From an uncultured Coriobacteriaceae bacterium (GTDB lineage: Bacteria; Actinomycetota; Coriobacteriia; Coriobacteriales; Atopobiaceae): 64,000 bases of DNA. Shown piece by piece: positions 34,590 to 43,473 of this stretch. The notes under the pieces are model-generated. The model was not told the DNA's origin. It was given only the letters and a program-made list of their open reading frames with translations, and searched no databases. The DNA is taken from contig CADCHF010000005.1 of the NCBI GenBank assembly GCA_902801175.1, positions 1 to 64,000 of the forward strand, written 5' to 3'. The stretch's first letter is position 1, and the number at the start of each line of letters is the position of its first letter. The position numbers and the translations under genes were made by a program.

Positions 34590-35867
34590 CTAACGGCGCT
34601 CGTTGGCAAGCTTCATGAGCACTATGCGATAGACCGATGCGTCAAGGCGCTCTTGGCTGATCTCGCCGCTCTCAACTGCAGCCAGCATGCCCTGATAGGC
34701 CGCATCAAAGTCCGCGGGCATGAGCAGGGCGTCGCTTCCGGCGAGAAAGGCCTCCACGGCCACGCGGTCATAGCCGTAACGCTCGACGATTGCCCCCATG
34801 CCCAGCGAGTCCGTAACGATCACGCCGTCAAAGCCGAGCCGGTCGCGAAGGAGATCCTGCATTATGGCCGGAGAGACCGAAGCCGGGAGGTCATTGCCCG
34901 TGATGCTAGGGCATGAGAGGTGGCCGACCATGACCATGGGGACGCCAGCCTCGATAGCCGCCCTAAATGGCGCAAGCTCGACGTCGTACATCTCATCGGC
35001 AGTCTTGTCGCTGTAAATTGCCCCCTCATGGGAGTCGCCCTCGGCGCCACCTATTCCAGGGAAGTGCTTTGCGCAGCAGATGATGCGCTGCGAGCGAAAG
35101 CTCTTGACCTGAGCCGCGACCATCGACGAGACGAGCTCGGGGTCGCTGCCAAACGACCTCCATACCATGGTGTCGGAGTTTGGGTTGTTTGCAATGTCGG
35201 CAACTGGGGCAAAGTCGGCCGTAAACCCAAGGTTGTGAAGATAGCTGCCAATGGTTAGCGCTACTTCGGCGGCATAGGCCGCGTCTTGCGTGGCGCCAAC
35301 GGCGCTCATGTTGCCTACGTTCTCGATGCCAAACCCGGCATTGCCGCCAACGCGCGATACCGTGCCTCCCTCTTCGTCCACATCGAGCAGGATGGGGATG
35401 CCGCAGGCCTCAAGCGCATACTCCTGCGTGTTTGCGAGCATGCGTGTCGTCTGCTCGGCATCAACGAGGTTTTGCTCAAAGTAGATGATTCCGCCAACAG
35501 GACGCTCGCTCAGGGCCTGGCTCGTGGCCTCCCCCGCCTCGGTAACCGTCTCGTCCGTGTAGGCCGCCACAAGGCTCTCTGGCGTCACAAAGAAGAGCTG
35601 CGCGACCTTTTGCTCGGTTGAGAGATTCCTCACGGCATTTGCGGCGTCAACGGCAAGCCTGTAGCCCTCGTTGTCCTCAATCTCATGCCTGATGCTATTA
35701 CGGGCATGGACAATTCCCATAACCAGCTCCTGGGGCATCACAGCGGGATTGTTGCCTTCATCGCCGGGACCAGAAACCGACCTTGTGTCATGCGAGCATC
35801 CCACAAGGCAGCCGATGCCAAGGACAAGGGCAACAAGGAGTCCAAACGTGTTGCAACGGCTACTCAC
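34590..35867 (-). CDS. GH3 beta-N-acetylhexosaminidase-like lipoprotein (NagZ family)
   Basis: The GTG at 35867 (GAAAGGAC six bases upstream) gives 425 residues with a lipoprotein signal: hydrophobic LLVALVLGIGCLVGC with lipobox LVGC. The frame further upstream crosses a tRNA gene and is rejected. GH3 motifs include LLDVDEEGGTVSR, CCAKHFPGIGG and the nucleophile region VTDSLGMGAI. The His-containing GDSHEG loop follows, as in NagZ. It probably removes N-acetylglucosamine from peptidoglycan fragments outside the membrane. It is preceded by tRNA-Val. Confidence 0.88.
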   Translation of the reverse strand: MSSRCNTFGLLVALVLGIGCLVGCSHDTRSVSGPGDEGNNPAVMPQELVMGIVHARNSIRHEIEDNEGYRLAVDAANAVRNLSTEQKVAQLFFVTPESLVAAYTDETVTEAGEATSQALSERPVGGIIYFEQNLVDAEQTTRMLANTQEYALEACGIPILLDVDEEGGTVSRVGGNAGFGIENVGNMSAVGATQDAAYAAEVALTIGSYLHNLGFTADFAPVADIANNPNSDTMVWRSFGSDPELVSSMVAAQVKSFRSQRIICCAKHFPGIGGAEGDSHEGAIYSDKTADEMYDVELAPFRAAIEAGVPMVMVGHLSCPSITGNDLPASVSPAIMQDLLRDRLGFDGVIVTDSLGMGAIVERYGYDRVAVEAFLAGSDALLMPADFDAAYQGMLAAVESGEISQERLDASVYRIVLMKLANERR

Positions 35868-35950
35868 GACGTCCTTTCGCCGCAGATGGACGGTAAAGGT
35901 CGATTGAATAGAAAGAAGGCCAGAGGCGAACCCCTGGCCTTTACATGCTC

Positions 35951-36025
35951 TGGTGGGCGATGCTGGATTCGAACCAGCGACCCCATCCGTGTGAAGGATG
36001 TGCTCTACCCCTGAGCCAATCGCCC
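35951..36025 (-). tRNA. tRNA-Val (CAC)
   Basis: A full cloverleaf of 75 nt with encoded CCA: acceptor GGGCGAT/ATCGCCC, anticodon stem CATCC/GGATG around the loop TTCACAC (anticodon CAC), and a T-arm with GGTTCGAATCC. Confidence 0.95.
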
Positions 36026-36135
36026 GTGCGGAAGCTATCTTAGCAGAAGCATTCCTCAATGTGCGCGAGAATCTGCGTTTTGTGGAAACTCGTTCGCAGG
36101 CTCATCACAAAGCGCACACCATGAACCGCTGTGGC

Positions 36136-36516
36136 CTACTTGCGCAGCTGCTCCTTGACGATTCGATGCGAGACCAGCAGCGCGCATACCGCCAGAAGGC
36201 AAATGACGGCGGCAACACATAGCTGTGCGACGGTGGCCTGAGCGCCAACGTAGATGAGATAGGCGCCCACACCAACGGCAAGCACGAGAAGCGCCAGGGA
36301 CTTGCCACGAATCTTGCTGGTGTTGGAGGGGACATTGGCAAGGATGGCGCTGCGAGCGCCAAATGCGGCTGAGCCCACTCCCTCAAGGGCCGTAAGCCAG
36401 GCGTCAAAGTCAACCATGTTGCCAACAGCGAGCACTATGCCCAGTGCAATCGTGGCCATTCCAACAAAGAGGCTGATGATGCAGGTGATCTTAAGGGTTC
36501 TTCCGTCCTTGGTCAT
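36136..36516 (-). CDS. Small four-helix membrane protein
   Basis: The ATG at 36516 follows GGAG by six bases and gives 126 residues; the in-frame extension to 36576 has no RBS. Four hydrophobic segments are visible, beginning about residues 8, 39, 71 and 93. The C-terminus is basic (SHRIVKEQLRK). It has no catalytic motif and I do not recognise a family. It lies alone between two tRNA genes. Confidence 0.7.
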   Translation of the reverse strand: MTKDGRTLKITCIISLFVGMATIALGIVLAVGNMVDFDAWLTALEGVGSAAFGARSAILANVPSNTSKIRGKSLALLVLAVGVGAYLIYVGAQATVAQLCVAAVICLLAVCALLVSHRIVKEQLRK

Positions 36517-36601
36517 GTGACTCCAATCAAAGTCATTGCCCGCATGTGAACCGCTATGCAAAAGGGCCACCGACAACCAAGCCGATGGCCCCTCATACTC
36601 A

Positions 36602-36677
36602 TGGTGGGCCCAGAGGGATTCGAACCCCCAACCCAGGGATTATGAGTCCCCTGCGCTAACCGTTGCGCCATAGGCCC
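36602..36677 (-). tRNA. tRNA with CAU anticodon (Ile2 or elongator Met)
   Basis: A 76-nt cloverleaf with encoded CCA, acceptor GGGCCTA/TGGGCCC, and anticodon loop CTCATAA within GGGGA/TCCCT. CAU tRNAs are initiator, elongator Met or Ile2 (lysidine-modified). A paired 1-72 position excludes initiator. The loop does not separate Ile2 from Met; the GGGCC acceptor slightly favours Ile2. Confidence 0.9.
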
Positions 36678-36782
36678 AGCAGCTACGCCTTGCAGCTAGC
36701 CGTCACTACGCAAGACATCTTACACCATCAGACGAAACATCCGTGTGGGTTTTTGGGAAAGCCCGCGACGGTGGATGTTTTA

Positions 36783-36916
36783 AGGCTCTCAGCTGACATG
36801 CGAGAGGAAGTGTCAAGGGGACGTTCGCTTAGACCACCTCAGTCCACCTGCAAGAGGGTGTGTCAAGGGGATGTACACTCTGACCCTCAGTCCACCTGTG
36901 AGTAGGTGTGTCGTGG
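36783..36916. repeat. Imperfect tandem repeat, period ~48-50 bp
   Basis: TGTCAAGGGGA recurs at 36811 and 36861, and CCTCAGTCCACCTG at 36837 and 36885. The units diverge elsewhere. The array sits in the gap between two tRNA genes and contains no open reading frame of note. Confidence 0.7.
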
Positions 36917-36921
36917 TAATG

Positions 36922-36947
36922 AAAAACGGCGACCAATTGGTCGCCGT
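36922..36947 (-). terminator. Terminator after tRNA-Ala
   Basis: A perfect 22-bp palindrome (36926-36947, ACGGCGACCAA plus its complement) followed on the minus strand by TTTTC. Confidence 0.8.
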
Positions 36948-36957
36948 CCGAAAGTTC

Positions 36958-37033
36958 TGGTGGAGAATAGGGGGATCGAACCCCTGACCTCATGACTGCC
37001 AGTCATGCGCTCTCCCAGCTGAGCTAATTCCCC
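36958..37033 (-). tRNA. tRNA-Ala (GGC)
   Basis: A 76-nt cloverleaf with encoded CCA: D-arm TAGCTCAGCTGGGAGAGC, anticodon stem CATGA/TCATG around CTGGCAG (anticodon GGC), T-loop GTTCGATCC. The acceptor has one G-U at the third pair. Confidence 0.95.
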
Positions 37034-37196
37034 GTGGGTTGGTGCAAGAGGTATAATGCCAAAAGACGGGGTATGGGTCAAGCGAGATTTGAAACTTTTT
37101 TGCCCAAATCCCAAAAAAGTTTTTCGACATCCTCTCCCCTTCCCAAAATCTCTTATATAGCAGAGTTTTTAGTGTCCCTGAAAATGCCCCTGCGAG

Positions 37197-37874
37197 CTAG
37201 AGAGGAAGTTGCAAGCAAAGAGCGATCATGATTTGGCCAACGTAGTAGAGCATGAGGTTGGCAACACGCCTCAAGAAGCTCTTGTTGGTACCAAAGGTAT
37301 TTAGGATGAGGATGATGTCGCTCGCCAAGAAGAGTAGCGTTCCGCCAAGGAACATGATCGCATGCTGCGATGGGTAGTTGATAAGCGCCACCAGGGCCAT
37401 GCAGTTGAGAATCGTGATTGCCCCAATGTAGAAGACGCCAAAGATCTTGAAGGCGGGCTTGGCCTCGACCTGGCCAAGAATCCAGTACATGAGGAGTGCC
37501 GTTAGGACGACTCCAATGACGATTGCCGCGGGCAGCCACTTGCAGTACGGCAGCGTGGCAACGATGTAGCAGATGTGTCCAAGCAAAAAGACACCTATGC
37601 CAACAAGAAAAGCGAGCTGTCCCTTGTTTCCCTCGTAGACATAGCGGAGGTTAAGCAAGACGTCGGCTACCGCACCGAGCACCAGACCGATCACAATCAT
37701 GCGTGCATACACGGGGTCGTTACACTTCATTGCCCCAAGAATGCCAAGAACGACGAAGAAGGTCGACGCAACGCCCTTTATGACGTCGGCGACAACATAC
37801 TTCTCCATCTTCTCGACAACGATAAACACGGCGGCTAGAGCAAGGCAGATAGGACAGAGATACAGGTATTGCAT
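37197..37874 (-). CDS. YhhN family membrane protein
   Basis: A 225-residue integral membrane protein with about eight hydrophobic segments. GLVLGAVADVLLNL and TLLFLASDIILILN are the two conserved aspartate-containing helices of the YhhN/TMEM86 family, whose animal members are lysoplasmalogenases. Plasmalogens occur in many anaerobes, so a lipid role is plausible but not shown. It stands alone between proS and tRNA-Ala. Confidence 0.82.
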   Translation of the reverse strand: MQYLYLCPICLALAAVFIVVEKMEKYVVADVIKGVASTFFVVLGILGAMKCNDPVYARMIVIGLVLGAVADVLLNLRYVYEGNKGQLAFLVGIGVFLLGHICYIVATLPYCKWLPAAIVIGVVLTALLMYWILGQVEAKPAFKIFGVFYIGAITILNCMALVALINYPSQHAIMFLGGTLLFLASDIILILNTFGTNKSFLRRVANLMLYYVGQIMIALCLQLPL

Positions 37875-37993
37875 GGTACACCCCCTAGGCTGATCATCTT
37901 GCTTTGAGAGTACGCCCCAAGACCTTGGCCGTGCGCCGCACGGCGTTGGATGGTTTCAACATTTCCGCAGTTGGCGCTTGTGTTTACGAAGAG

Positions 37994-38028
37994 GCCCGCC
38001 CGCGCAGATTTCTCTGACGCGGGCGGGC
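37994..38028 (-). terminator. Hairpin after proS
   Basis: GCCCGCCCGCG and CGCGGGCGGGC form an 11-bp stem 22 nt beyond the proS stop codon. No T-run follows. Confidence 0.6.
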
Positions 38029-38049
38029 TAAGACGCTGTGTGTCTTGAG

Positions 38050-39759
38050 TTACTTGCGCTCGGCGATGACCCTGTTGGCAAGGTAGGAGGCAACCTCTGC
38101 GATGGCGACGTCTGCACGCTCGCCAGTGGCGCGCTCCTTGACCTCAACCACGCCATTCTTGATGCCACGCTTGCCGCAGACCACCTGATAGGGGTAGCCC
38201 ATGAGGTCCGCATCGTTGAACTTGACGCCCGGGCGCTCCTTGCGGTCGTCGACCACAACCTCGATACCGGCCTCAGTCAGCTCGTTGGCAATCTGCTCGG
38301 CAGCGTCCCAGACCTCGCCCTTGGCGTCGAGCGGGATGATCTCGACCTCGTAGGGCGCAACGCAGACAGGCCAGACGATGCCGTGCTCGTCGTGGTGCTG
38401 CTCCACAACCGCAGCGAGCGTACGGCTCACGCCAATGCCGTAGCAGCCCATCTGGAACGGCTTCTCCTTGCCGTCCTCGTCCATAAAGGTGGCACCCATG
38501 GCCTCGGAGTACTTGGTGCCCAGCTGGAAGACCTGGCTGACCTCGATGCCACGTGCGCTCTTGAGCGGGGCTCCGCACTTGGGGCAGCGGTCGCCTTCCT
38601 TGGCGGATGCAAGGTCGAGCCACTCGTCGACCTCAAAGTCACGGCCGGGACGGGCACCCTTGATGTGCCAGCCCGCCTCGTTTGCGCCAATGAGCCAACT
38701 CGTGGACTCGCGAAGCGAGACATCGGCCACCACACGCACGCGCTTGTCGGCACCTATCGGACCCATATATCCCTTGACCAGGCCATACTCGGCCATCTGC
38801 TCCTCGCTCATGGGGTCATAGTGGCCAAAGGCATGCTCGGCCTTGACGTCGTTGAGCTCATGGTCGCCCGGGAGCAGGCAAAGCACCGGAGTTTCATCCT
38901 CGGCAATGATCGCAAAGCTCTTGCGGCAGGCACGCTCGGAGATGCCCAGGAAGACCGCTAGGGACTCGATAGAGCCCTCGCAGGGAGTCTCGATCCGCTC
39001 GCACTCGGTGCCAGGACCTTCCTCGATGGCAATGTCGGCACGTGCGGCCTCAACGTCGGCAGCATAGCCGCAGTCGCAGTACACAAGCGCCGCCTCGCCG
39101 GCCTCTGCAAGGGCCATGTACTCCACGGAGGTGTCGCCGCCAATCTGGCCGGAGTCGGCCACTACAGGTAGCGCCTTCAGGCCACAGCGCTCGCAAATGC
39201 GCGCGTAGGCCTCCTTCTGGTCCTCGTAGCTCTTCTGCATGCCCTCGACGTTTGCGTCAAACGAGTAGGCGTCCTTCATGATGAACTCACGACCGCGCAT
39301 GAGGCCAAAGCGGGGGCGCATCTCGTCGCGGAACTTGTCCTGGATCTGGTAGAGCGTCACCGGAAGCTGCTTGTAGCTGCGGAGCTCGTTCTTCACAAGG
39401 TCAACGAAGGTCTCCTCGTGCGTGGGACCAACGACAAAGTCACGCTCGTGGCGGTCACGCAGGCGCAGCAGCTCGGGGCCATAAACGTCCCAGCGACCGG
39501 AGTCCTGCCAGATCTCGGCGGGGACGATCATTGGCACGAGCATCTCCTGTGCACCGATGCCCTCCATCTCATCGCGAATGACGGCTTCGATCTTAAGCAG
39601 CGAGCGCCAGGCAAGCGGCAGGTAGCTGTAGAGGCCGGCGGCGGTCTTGCGGATCATGCCGGCGCGAAGCAGCAGCTTATGGCTGGCAAGCTCAGCCTCT
39701 GCCGGGTCCTCCTTGAGGGTCGGCGAATAGAGCTGGGACATCTTCATGTACTTCTTCAT
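38050..39759 (-). CDS. proS: Prolyl-tRNA synthetase (bacterial type)
   Basis: A 569-residue class II synthetase. Motif 2 reads DEMRPRFGLMRGREFIMKDA (about residues 145-165). The inserted editing domain (INS), typical of bacterial ProS, occupies roughly 225-405. Motif 3 is in MGCYGIGVSRTLAAVVEQHH. The C-terminal anticodon-binding domain follows (CVAPYEVEIIPLD). It charges tRNA-Pro. It lies 39 nt after ispG and is likely the distal gene of the rpsB-to-proS series. Confidence 0.95.
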   Translation of the reverse strand: MKKYMKMSQLYSPTLKEDPAEAELASHKLLLRAGMIRKTAAGLYSYLPLAWRSLLKIEAVIRDEMEGIGAQEMLVPMIVPAEIWQDSGRWDVYGPELLRLRDRHERDFVVGPTHEETFVDLVKNELRSYKQLPVTLYQIQDKFRDEMRPRFGLMRGREFIMKDAYSFDANVEGMQKSYEDQKEAYARICERCGLKALPVVADSGQIGGDTSVEYMALAEAGEAALVYCDCGYAADVEAARADIAIEEGPGTECERIETPCEGSIESLAVFLGISERACRKSFAIIAEDETPVLCLLPGDHELNDVKAEHAFGHYDPMSEEQMAEYGLVKGYMGPIGADKRVRVVADVSLRESTSWLIGANEAGWHIKGARPGRDFEVDEWLDLASAKEGDRCPKCGAPLKSARGIEVSQVFQLGTKYSEAMGATFMDEDGKEKPFQMGCYGIGVSRTLAAVVEQHHDEHGIVWPVCVAPYEVEIIPLDAKGEVWDAAEQIANELTEAGIEVVVDDRKERPGVKFNDADLMGYPYQVVCGKRGIKNGVVEVKERATGERADVAIAEVASYLANRVIAERK

Positions 39760-39798
39760 ACCAAATCCTTTCTGCGCGCAGCCACGCGCTGTATGTCC

Positions 39799-40863
39799 TT
39801 ACACGCCAAAGCGGCGCTCGATTTCCAAAAAGAGCTCGTCGACCATGTCGGTCTCGGACACCTTGCGAAGCGGCTCGCCATGGACAAAGATCATTCCCTG
39901 ACCCTTGCCACAGGCAACGCCAATGTCGGCATCGCGCGCCTCTCCGGGGCCGTTGACCACGCAGCCCATCACCGCAACGCTGATAGGCGCGTTGACGCGC
40001 TGTAGGCGCCTAGAGACCTCCTCGGCGATGGAGATGAGGTCGACCTGCGTGCGACCACAGGTTGGGCAGCTCACGAGCTCGGGATGCAGCCTGCGAAGGC
40101 CCAGGGAGCTCAGGAGGTCCCACGCCACGTCGACTTCCTCGACGGGGTCAGCAGTGAGCGAGAGCCTGATGGTGTTGCCGAGGCCCTCGGCGAGCAGGAT
40201 TCCCACGCCGACCGAGTTCTTGACCGTGCCCTGCCTGAGCGTTCCCGCCTCGGTGACGCCAAGATGCAGCGGAATCTCTGGGAGTTCCTTGGAAAGCGCA
40301 CGATAGGTCTCGAGGGTCACGGGCACCGAGTGCGCCTTGGCCGAGAGCACGATGTTGGTAAACCCGCGGTTCTCAAAATGCTCGACGAAGGCTACCGAGG
40401 ACGCAACGAGCTTCTCGGGAAGCGTGAGGTCCGTCCTCTCCCCCACCTTTGGGTCAAGCGAGCCGGCATTGACGCCAATGCGGATTGCACAGCCCTGCTC
40501 GCCCGCCGCATCGATAACCTGGTCGACGCGATCAAACGACCCAATGTTTCCAGGGTTGATGCGAAGCGCTGCCGCCCCTGCACGAGCCGCACCAATGGCA
40601 AGCTTGTGGTCAAAGTGGATGTCGGCCACCACGGGCATAGGCGAGGCCTCGCAGATCTGCGCAAAGGCATCCACCGAGTCCTTGTCGGGCACCGTGGCAC
40701 GAATGATCTCGCAGCCAGCGTCCGCGAGCCGCCGTATTTGGGCGAGCGTCGCCTCGACGTCGGCCGTCTTTGTGTTGCACATGGACTGCACGCTTACGGG
40801 CGCATTGCCTCCTACGGCGACGTCACCCACCGTGACCTTGCGTGTCTTGTTACGCGCGAGCAT
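39799..40863 (-). CDS. ispG: 4-hydroxy-3-methylbut-2-en-1-yl diphosphate synthase
   Basis: The ATG at 40863 (MLARNKTRKVTVGDVAVGG) follows GAGGAG and is preferred to the TTG two codons earlier. The 354 residues form a TIM barrel (MPVVADIHFDHKLAIGA, ALRINPGNIG) and a [4Fe-4S] domain with cysteines in SCPTCGRTQ and VMGCVVNGPGEA. It converts MEcPP to HMBPP in the MEP pathway. Dxr and IspH are encoded nearby. Confidence 0.95.
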   Translation of the reverse strand: MLARNKTRKVTVGDVAVGGNAPVSVQSMCNTKTADVEATLAQIRRLADAGCEIIRATVPDKDSVDAFAQICEASPMPVVADIHFDHKLAIGAARAGAAALRINPGNIGSFDRVDQVIDAAGEQGCAIRIGVNAGSLDPKVGERTDLTLPEKLVASSVAFVEHFENRGFTNIVLSAKAHSVPVTLETYRALSKELPEIPLHLGVTEAGTLRQGTVKNSVGVGILLAEGLGNTIRLSLTADPVEEVDVAWDLLSSLGLRRLHPELVSCPTCGRTQVDLISIAEEVSRRLQRVNAPISVAVMGCVVNGPGEARDADIGVACGKGQGMIFVHGEPLRKVSETDMVDELFLEIERRFGV

Positions 40864-40897
40864 GACCAACTCTCCTCAAATAGCCAACGTTATATGC

Positions 40898-42277
40898 CTA
40901 GCCCAAGATGGAAACGATGTCGTTCCTGAGGGCAAAGCAGAAGATGAACAGGAAGAAGGCAAGGCCAACGTAGCTGATGGCCGCCTGCGTCTTTGCGCTG
41001 ATGGGACGCCTTAAGGCCGCCTGGACAAACTCAATGAGAATCTTCCCACCATCAAGTGGCGGAATGGGAAGGAGGTTCATGAAGCCAAGCGAGATCGAGA
41101 CCGCAGCAATGAGCAGCACGAGGTCATTGGGTCCAGACTTGGCAGCGTCTGCGGCCATGGTCGATATGCCAACAATGGATGAGGACTGGCTCACGACCTC
41201 CATCGTGTGCTGAGGCATGATGATGCGAACGACGGTGGAGCCGACCATCTTCATGTAGTTTAGAGCCACGCCCGTGGCCTCACCCAGGCTGGGGTGATAG
41301 GTCTCTACCAGGGCATTCACGCCAATGAGCTCGACCTTTTGCCCCTCTGGGACAACGATGGTCGTCTCAAAGGTCTCACCATTGCGCTCGTAGGCAACTT
41401 GGATGTCTCCCCCGCGCTCAAGGCTCTTGTCAATGGCATCGCAGAGGTCGTCCCAGCTTGACACGCTCGTTCCGCCCAGCTGCAGGATCACGTCGCCCTC
41501 GCGCAGGCCAGCCGCCTCGGCAAGCGACCCTTCCACGACACCGCCGAGCTCGTTGGAGTTGGGATAGACCTCAACGCCGGCAATCATGAGCGAGCCCACA
41601 ACCAGGAAGAAGGCAAGGGCGATGTTTACCAGAGGTCCGGCAACAAGTATGGCAAGTCGTCCAAGAAGGCCCTTTCCGCGATAGGTCCTGGCGTTCTCGG
41701 CATTAAAGAAGCCCTGTGCGTCCTCAACGGGACGGGCGGCACCAGCAGCGGTTGTGCCAGCTTCAGAGAAGTCGTGGTCAGAGTCATACTCGGTCAGCAT
41801 CTTGGCATCGCGCTCGAGGGTCTCAAAGGCCTCTGGCCAGTCGTTCTGCCAGGGCACCTCGCCCAGACTGGGGTTGTAATAGGGCCTGATGGAGGCCATG
41901 TCGGTAAGGTAGGCAAGCAGCGCGTAGGCGCGCGACTCGTCTATCGAGAGCTCTTCGGCAAGCTCGGCACCAGTGATGCGTCCCTTGCGCTGCACAGCAG
42001 CAAGGGCAGATGGAAGCAACTCGTCGACCTCGCCCTCCATGCCACAGATGCGGTTGTATCCGCCCAAAAGGATTGGCGTGACACCAAAGTCGGTGCCAAA
42101 GCGCTTGGACTTGCGGTGCAGGTTGTATCTAAACGGCAGTCCAAGGTAGAACTCCGTCACGCGCACACCCTGTAGGCGCGCAAGCAAGAAATGCCCTCCC
42201 TCATGGAGAAACACCAATAGCGAAAGGACCAGCAGTCCCCAGAAAACAGCCGATAGAACAGAGCTTAGAACAGTCAT
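40898..42277 (-). CDS. rseP: RseP-type intramembrane protease with extra inserted domain
   Basis: A 459-residue M50 protease. The zinc motif is H25EGGH29 in the first helix, and NLLPIPPLDGGKI supplies the third ligand. A PDZ domain lies at about 240-325. Between GGYNRICGMEGE (~72-83) and the AGPLVNIALAF helix (~213) there is an insert of about 115 residues. Its first part (ALAAVQRKGRITGAELAEEL, SIDESRAYALLAYL) looks like a winged helix; the second is an acidic linker. Typical RseP proteins lack it. The gene overlaps dxr by 4 nt, as in many bacteria. Confidence 0.9.
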   Translation of the reverse strand: MTVLSSVLSAVFWGLLVLSLLVFLHEGGHFLLARLQGVRVTEFYLGLPFRYNLHRKSKRFGTDFGVTPILLGGYNRICGMEGEVDELLPSALAAVQRKGRITGAELAEELSIDESRAYALLAYLTDMASIRPYYNPSLGEVPWQNDWPEAFETLERDAKMLTEYDSDHDFSEAGTTAAGAARPVEDAQGFFNAENARTYRGKGLLGRLAILVAGPLVNIALAFFLVVGSLMIAGVEVYPNSNELGGVVEGSLAEAAGLREGDVILQLGGTSVSSWDDLCDAIDKSLERGGDIQVAYERNGETFETTIVVPEGQKVELIGVNALVETYHPSLGEATGVALNYMKMVGSTVVRIIMPQHTMEVVSQSSSIVGISTMAADAAKSGPNDLVLLIAAVSISLGFMNLLPIPPLDGGKILIEFVQAALRRPISAKTQAAISYVGLAFFLFIFCFALRNDIVSILG

Positions 42278-43473
42278 GAAACCCTCTCAGAAAGAAGCTC
42301 GGCAGCGCGGGCGCGAGCCCAGGAGTCTATCGCATCGAGCTGATCGAGCGACGTGACGGGCTCAGCGCTGTGCTCGGCCATCGTTGCCCCAACAATGCGT
42401 TCGATGTCGAGGAAACCACAGCGTTGGTGCCTAAAAGCCTCGTTAGCAATCTCATTTGCGGCGTTGAGCACGCAGGGCATGGTCATTCCAACGCGGCCTG
42501 CCTCGCGAGCGAGCGCCAAGCATCCAAAGGTCTTCTCGTCGGCCTCACCAAAGGTGATGGGCGACTCGTTACACCAGTCGATGCGCTGCGAGGGGGTCTC
42601 CCAGCGCTCTGGGTAACTGAGGGCGTATTGGATGGGTATGCGCATGTCAGAAGGTCCAAGCTGCGCGAGCGTCGAGCCGTCTTCAAACTCCACCATCGAG
42701 TGAATGCGGCTCTGCCTCTGCACGAGCACTCGCACGTCGTCAATCCCCACCTCAAAGAGGTGATGGGCCTCCAGCACCTCAAAGCCCTTGTTCATGAGCG
42801 AGGCAGAGTCAATTGTGATCTTGGCGCCCATTGCCCACGTGGGGTGTGCAAGGGCGTCGGCGGCACTTACCAGCGAGAGCTCCTCACGAGACTTGCCGTA
42901 GAAGGGACCGCCCGAGCACGTGAGCCATATCTGATGCAGGTCGCGCGTGCGCTCTCCAACAAGGCACTGGAAGATGGCGCTGTGCTCAGAGTCCACAGGA
43001 ATGAGCATTCCGGGCTGTGCAAGAGGCATGAGCAGGTCGCCGGCCACAATGATTGACTCCTTGTTGGCGTAGGCGAGCACCTTTCCAGCCTTGAGCGCCT
43101 GGTATCCAGCATGAATTCCGGCCGCGCCCACAAGGGCGTTCACGACGCAGTCAACGTCATCGAGCACAGCGAGCTCGGCCAGGGCCTCGCTGCCCACCGT
43201 GAGCTCGCAGCCGCCGGGAAGCTCGTCGAGAATCGGGTCGTTTGCATGAGAGGGGTCTGCCACGCATGCATGTGCCGCTCCAAACTCACGAGCTGCTGCC
43301 ACGAGCTGATCTGTGGACCCGTATACCGAAAGTGCCACGACCTTTAGCTTGCTGGCATGCTGACGACAGACATCGAGGGTCTGGGTACCAATGGACCCAG
43401 AGCAGCCCAGGATGGCAACGCGCAAAGGGCGCCTGCGCGGGCTGCGCGGCGCCGTATCCTCAAAGATACTCAC
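42274..43473 (-). CDS. dxr: 1-deoxy-D-xylulose 5-phosphate reductoisomerase
   Basis: A 399-residue enzyme with NADPH-binding AILGCSGSIGTQTLDVCR, AYANKESIIVAGDLL, the metal and substrate loop IPVDSEHSAIFQCL, and SGGPF. NMGxxxTIDSASLMNKGFE-like sequence (WAMGAKITIDSASLMNKGF) is present. It makes MEP from DXP, the committed step of this isoprenoid pathway. It overlaps rseP and cdsA by 4 nt each. Confidence 0.95.
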   Translation of the reverse strand: MSIFEDTAPRSPRRRPLRVAILGCSGSIGTQTLDVCRQHASKLKVVALSVYGSTDQLVAAAREFGAAHACVADPSHANDPILDELPGGCELTVGSEALAELAVLDDVDCVVNALVGAAGIHAGYQALKAGKVLAYANKESIIVAGDLLMPLAQPGMLIPVDSEHSAIFQCLVGERTRDLHQIWLTCSGGPFYGKSREELSLVSAADALAHPTWAMGAKITIDSASLMNKGFEVLEAHHLFEVGIDDVRVLVQRQSRIHSMVEFEDGSTLAQLGPSDMRIPIQYALSYPERWETPSQRIDWCNESPITFGEADEKTFGCLALAREAGRVGMTMPCVLNAANEIANEAFRHQRCGFLDIERIVGATMAEHSAEPVTSLDQLDAIDSWARARAAELLSERVS

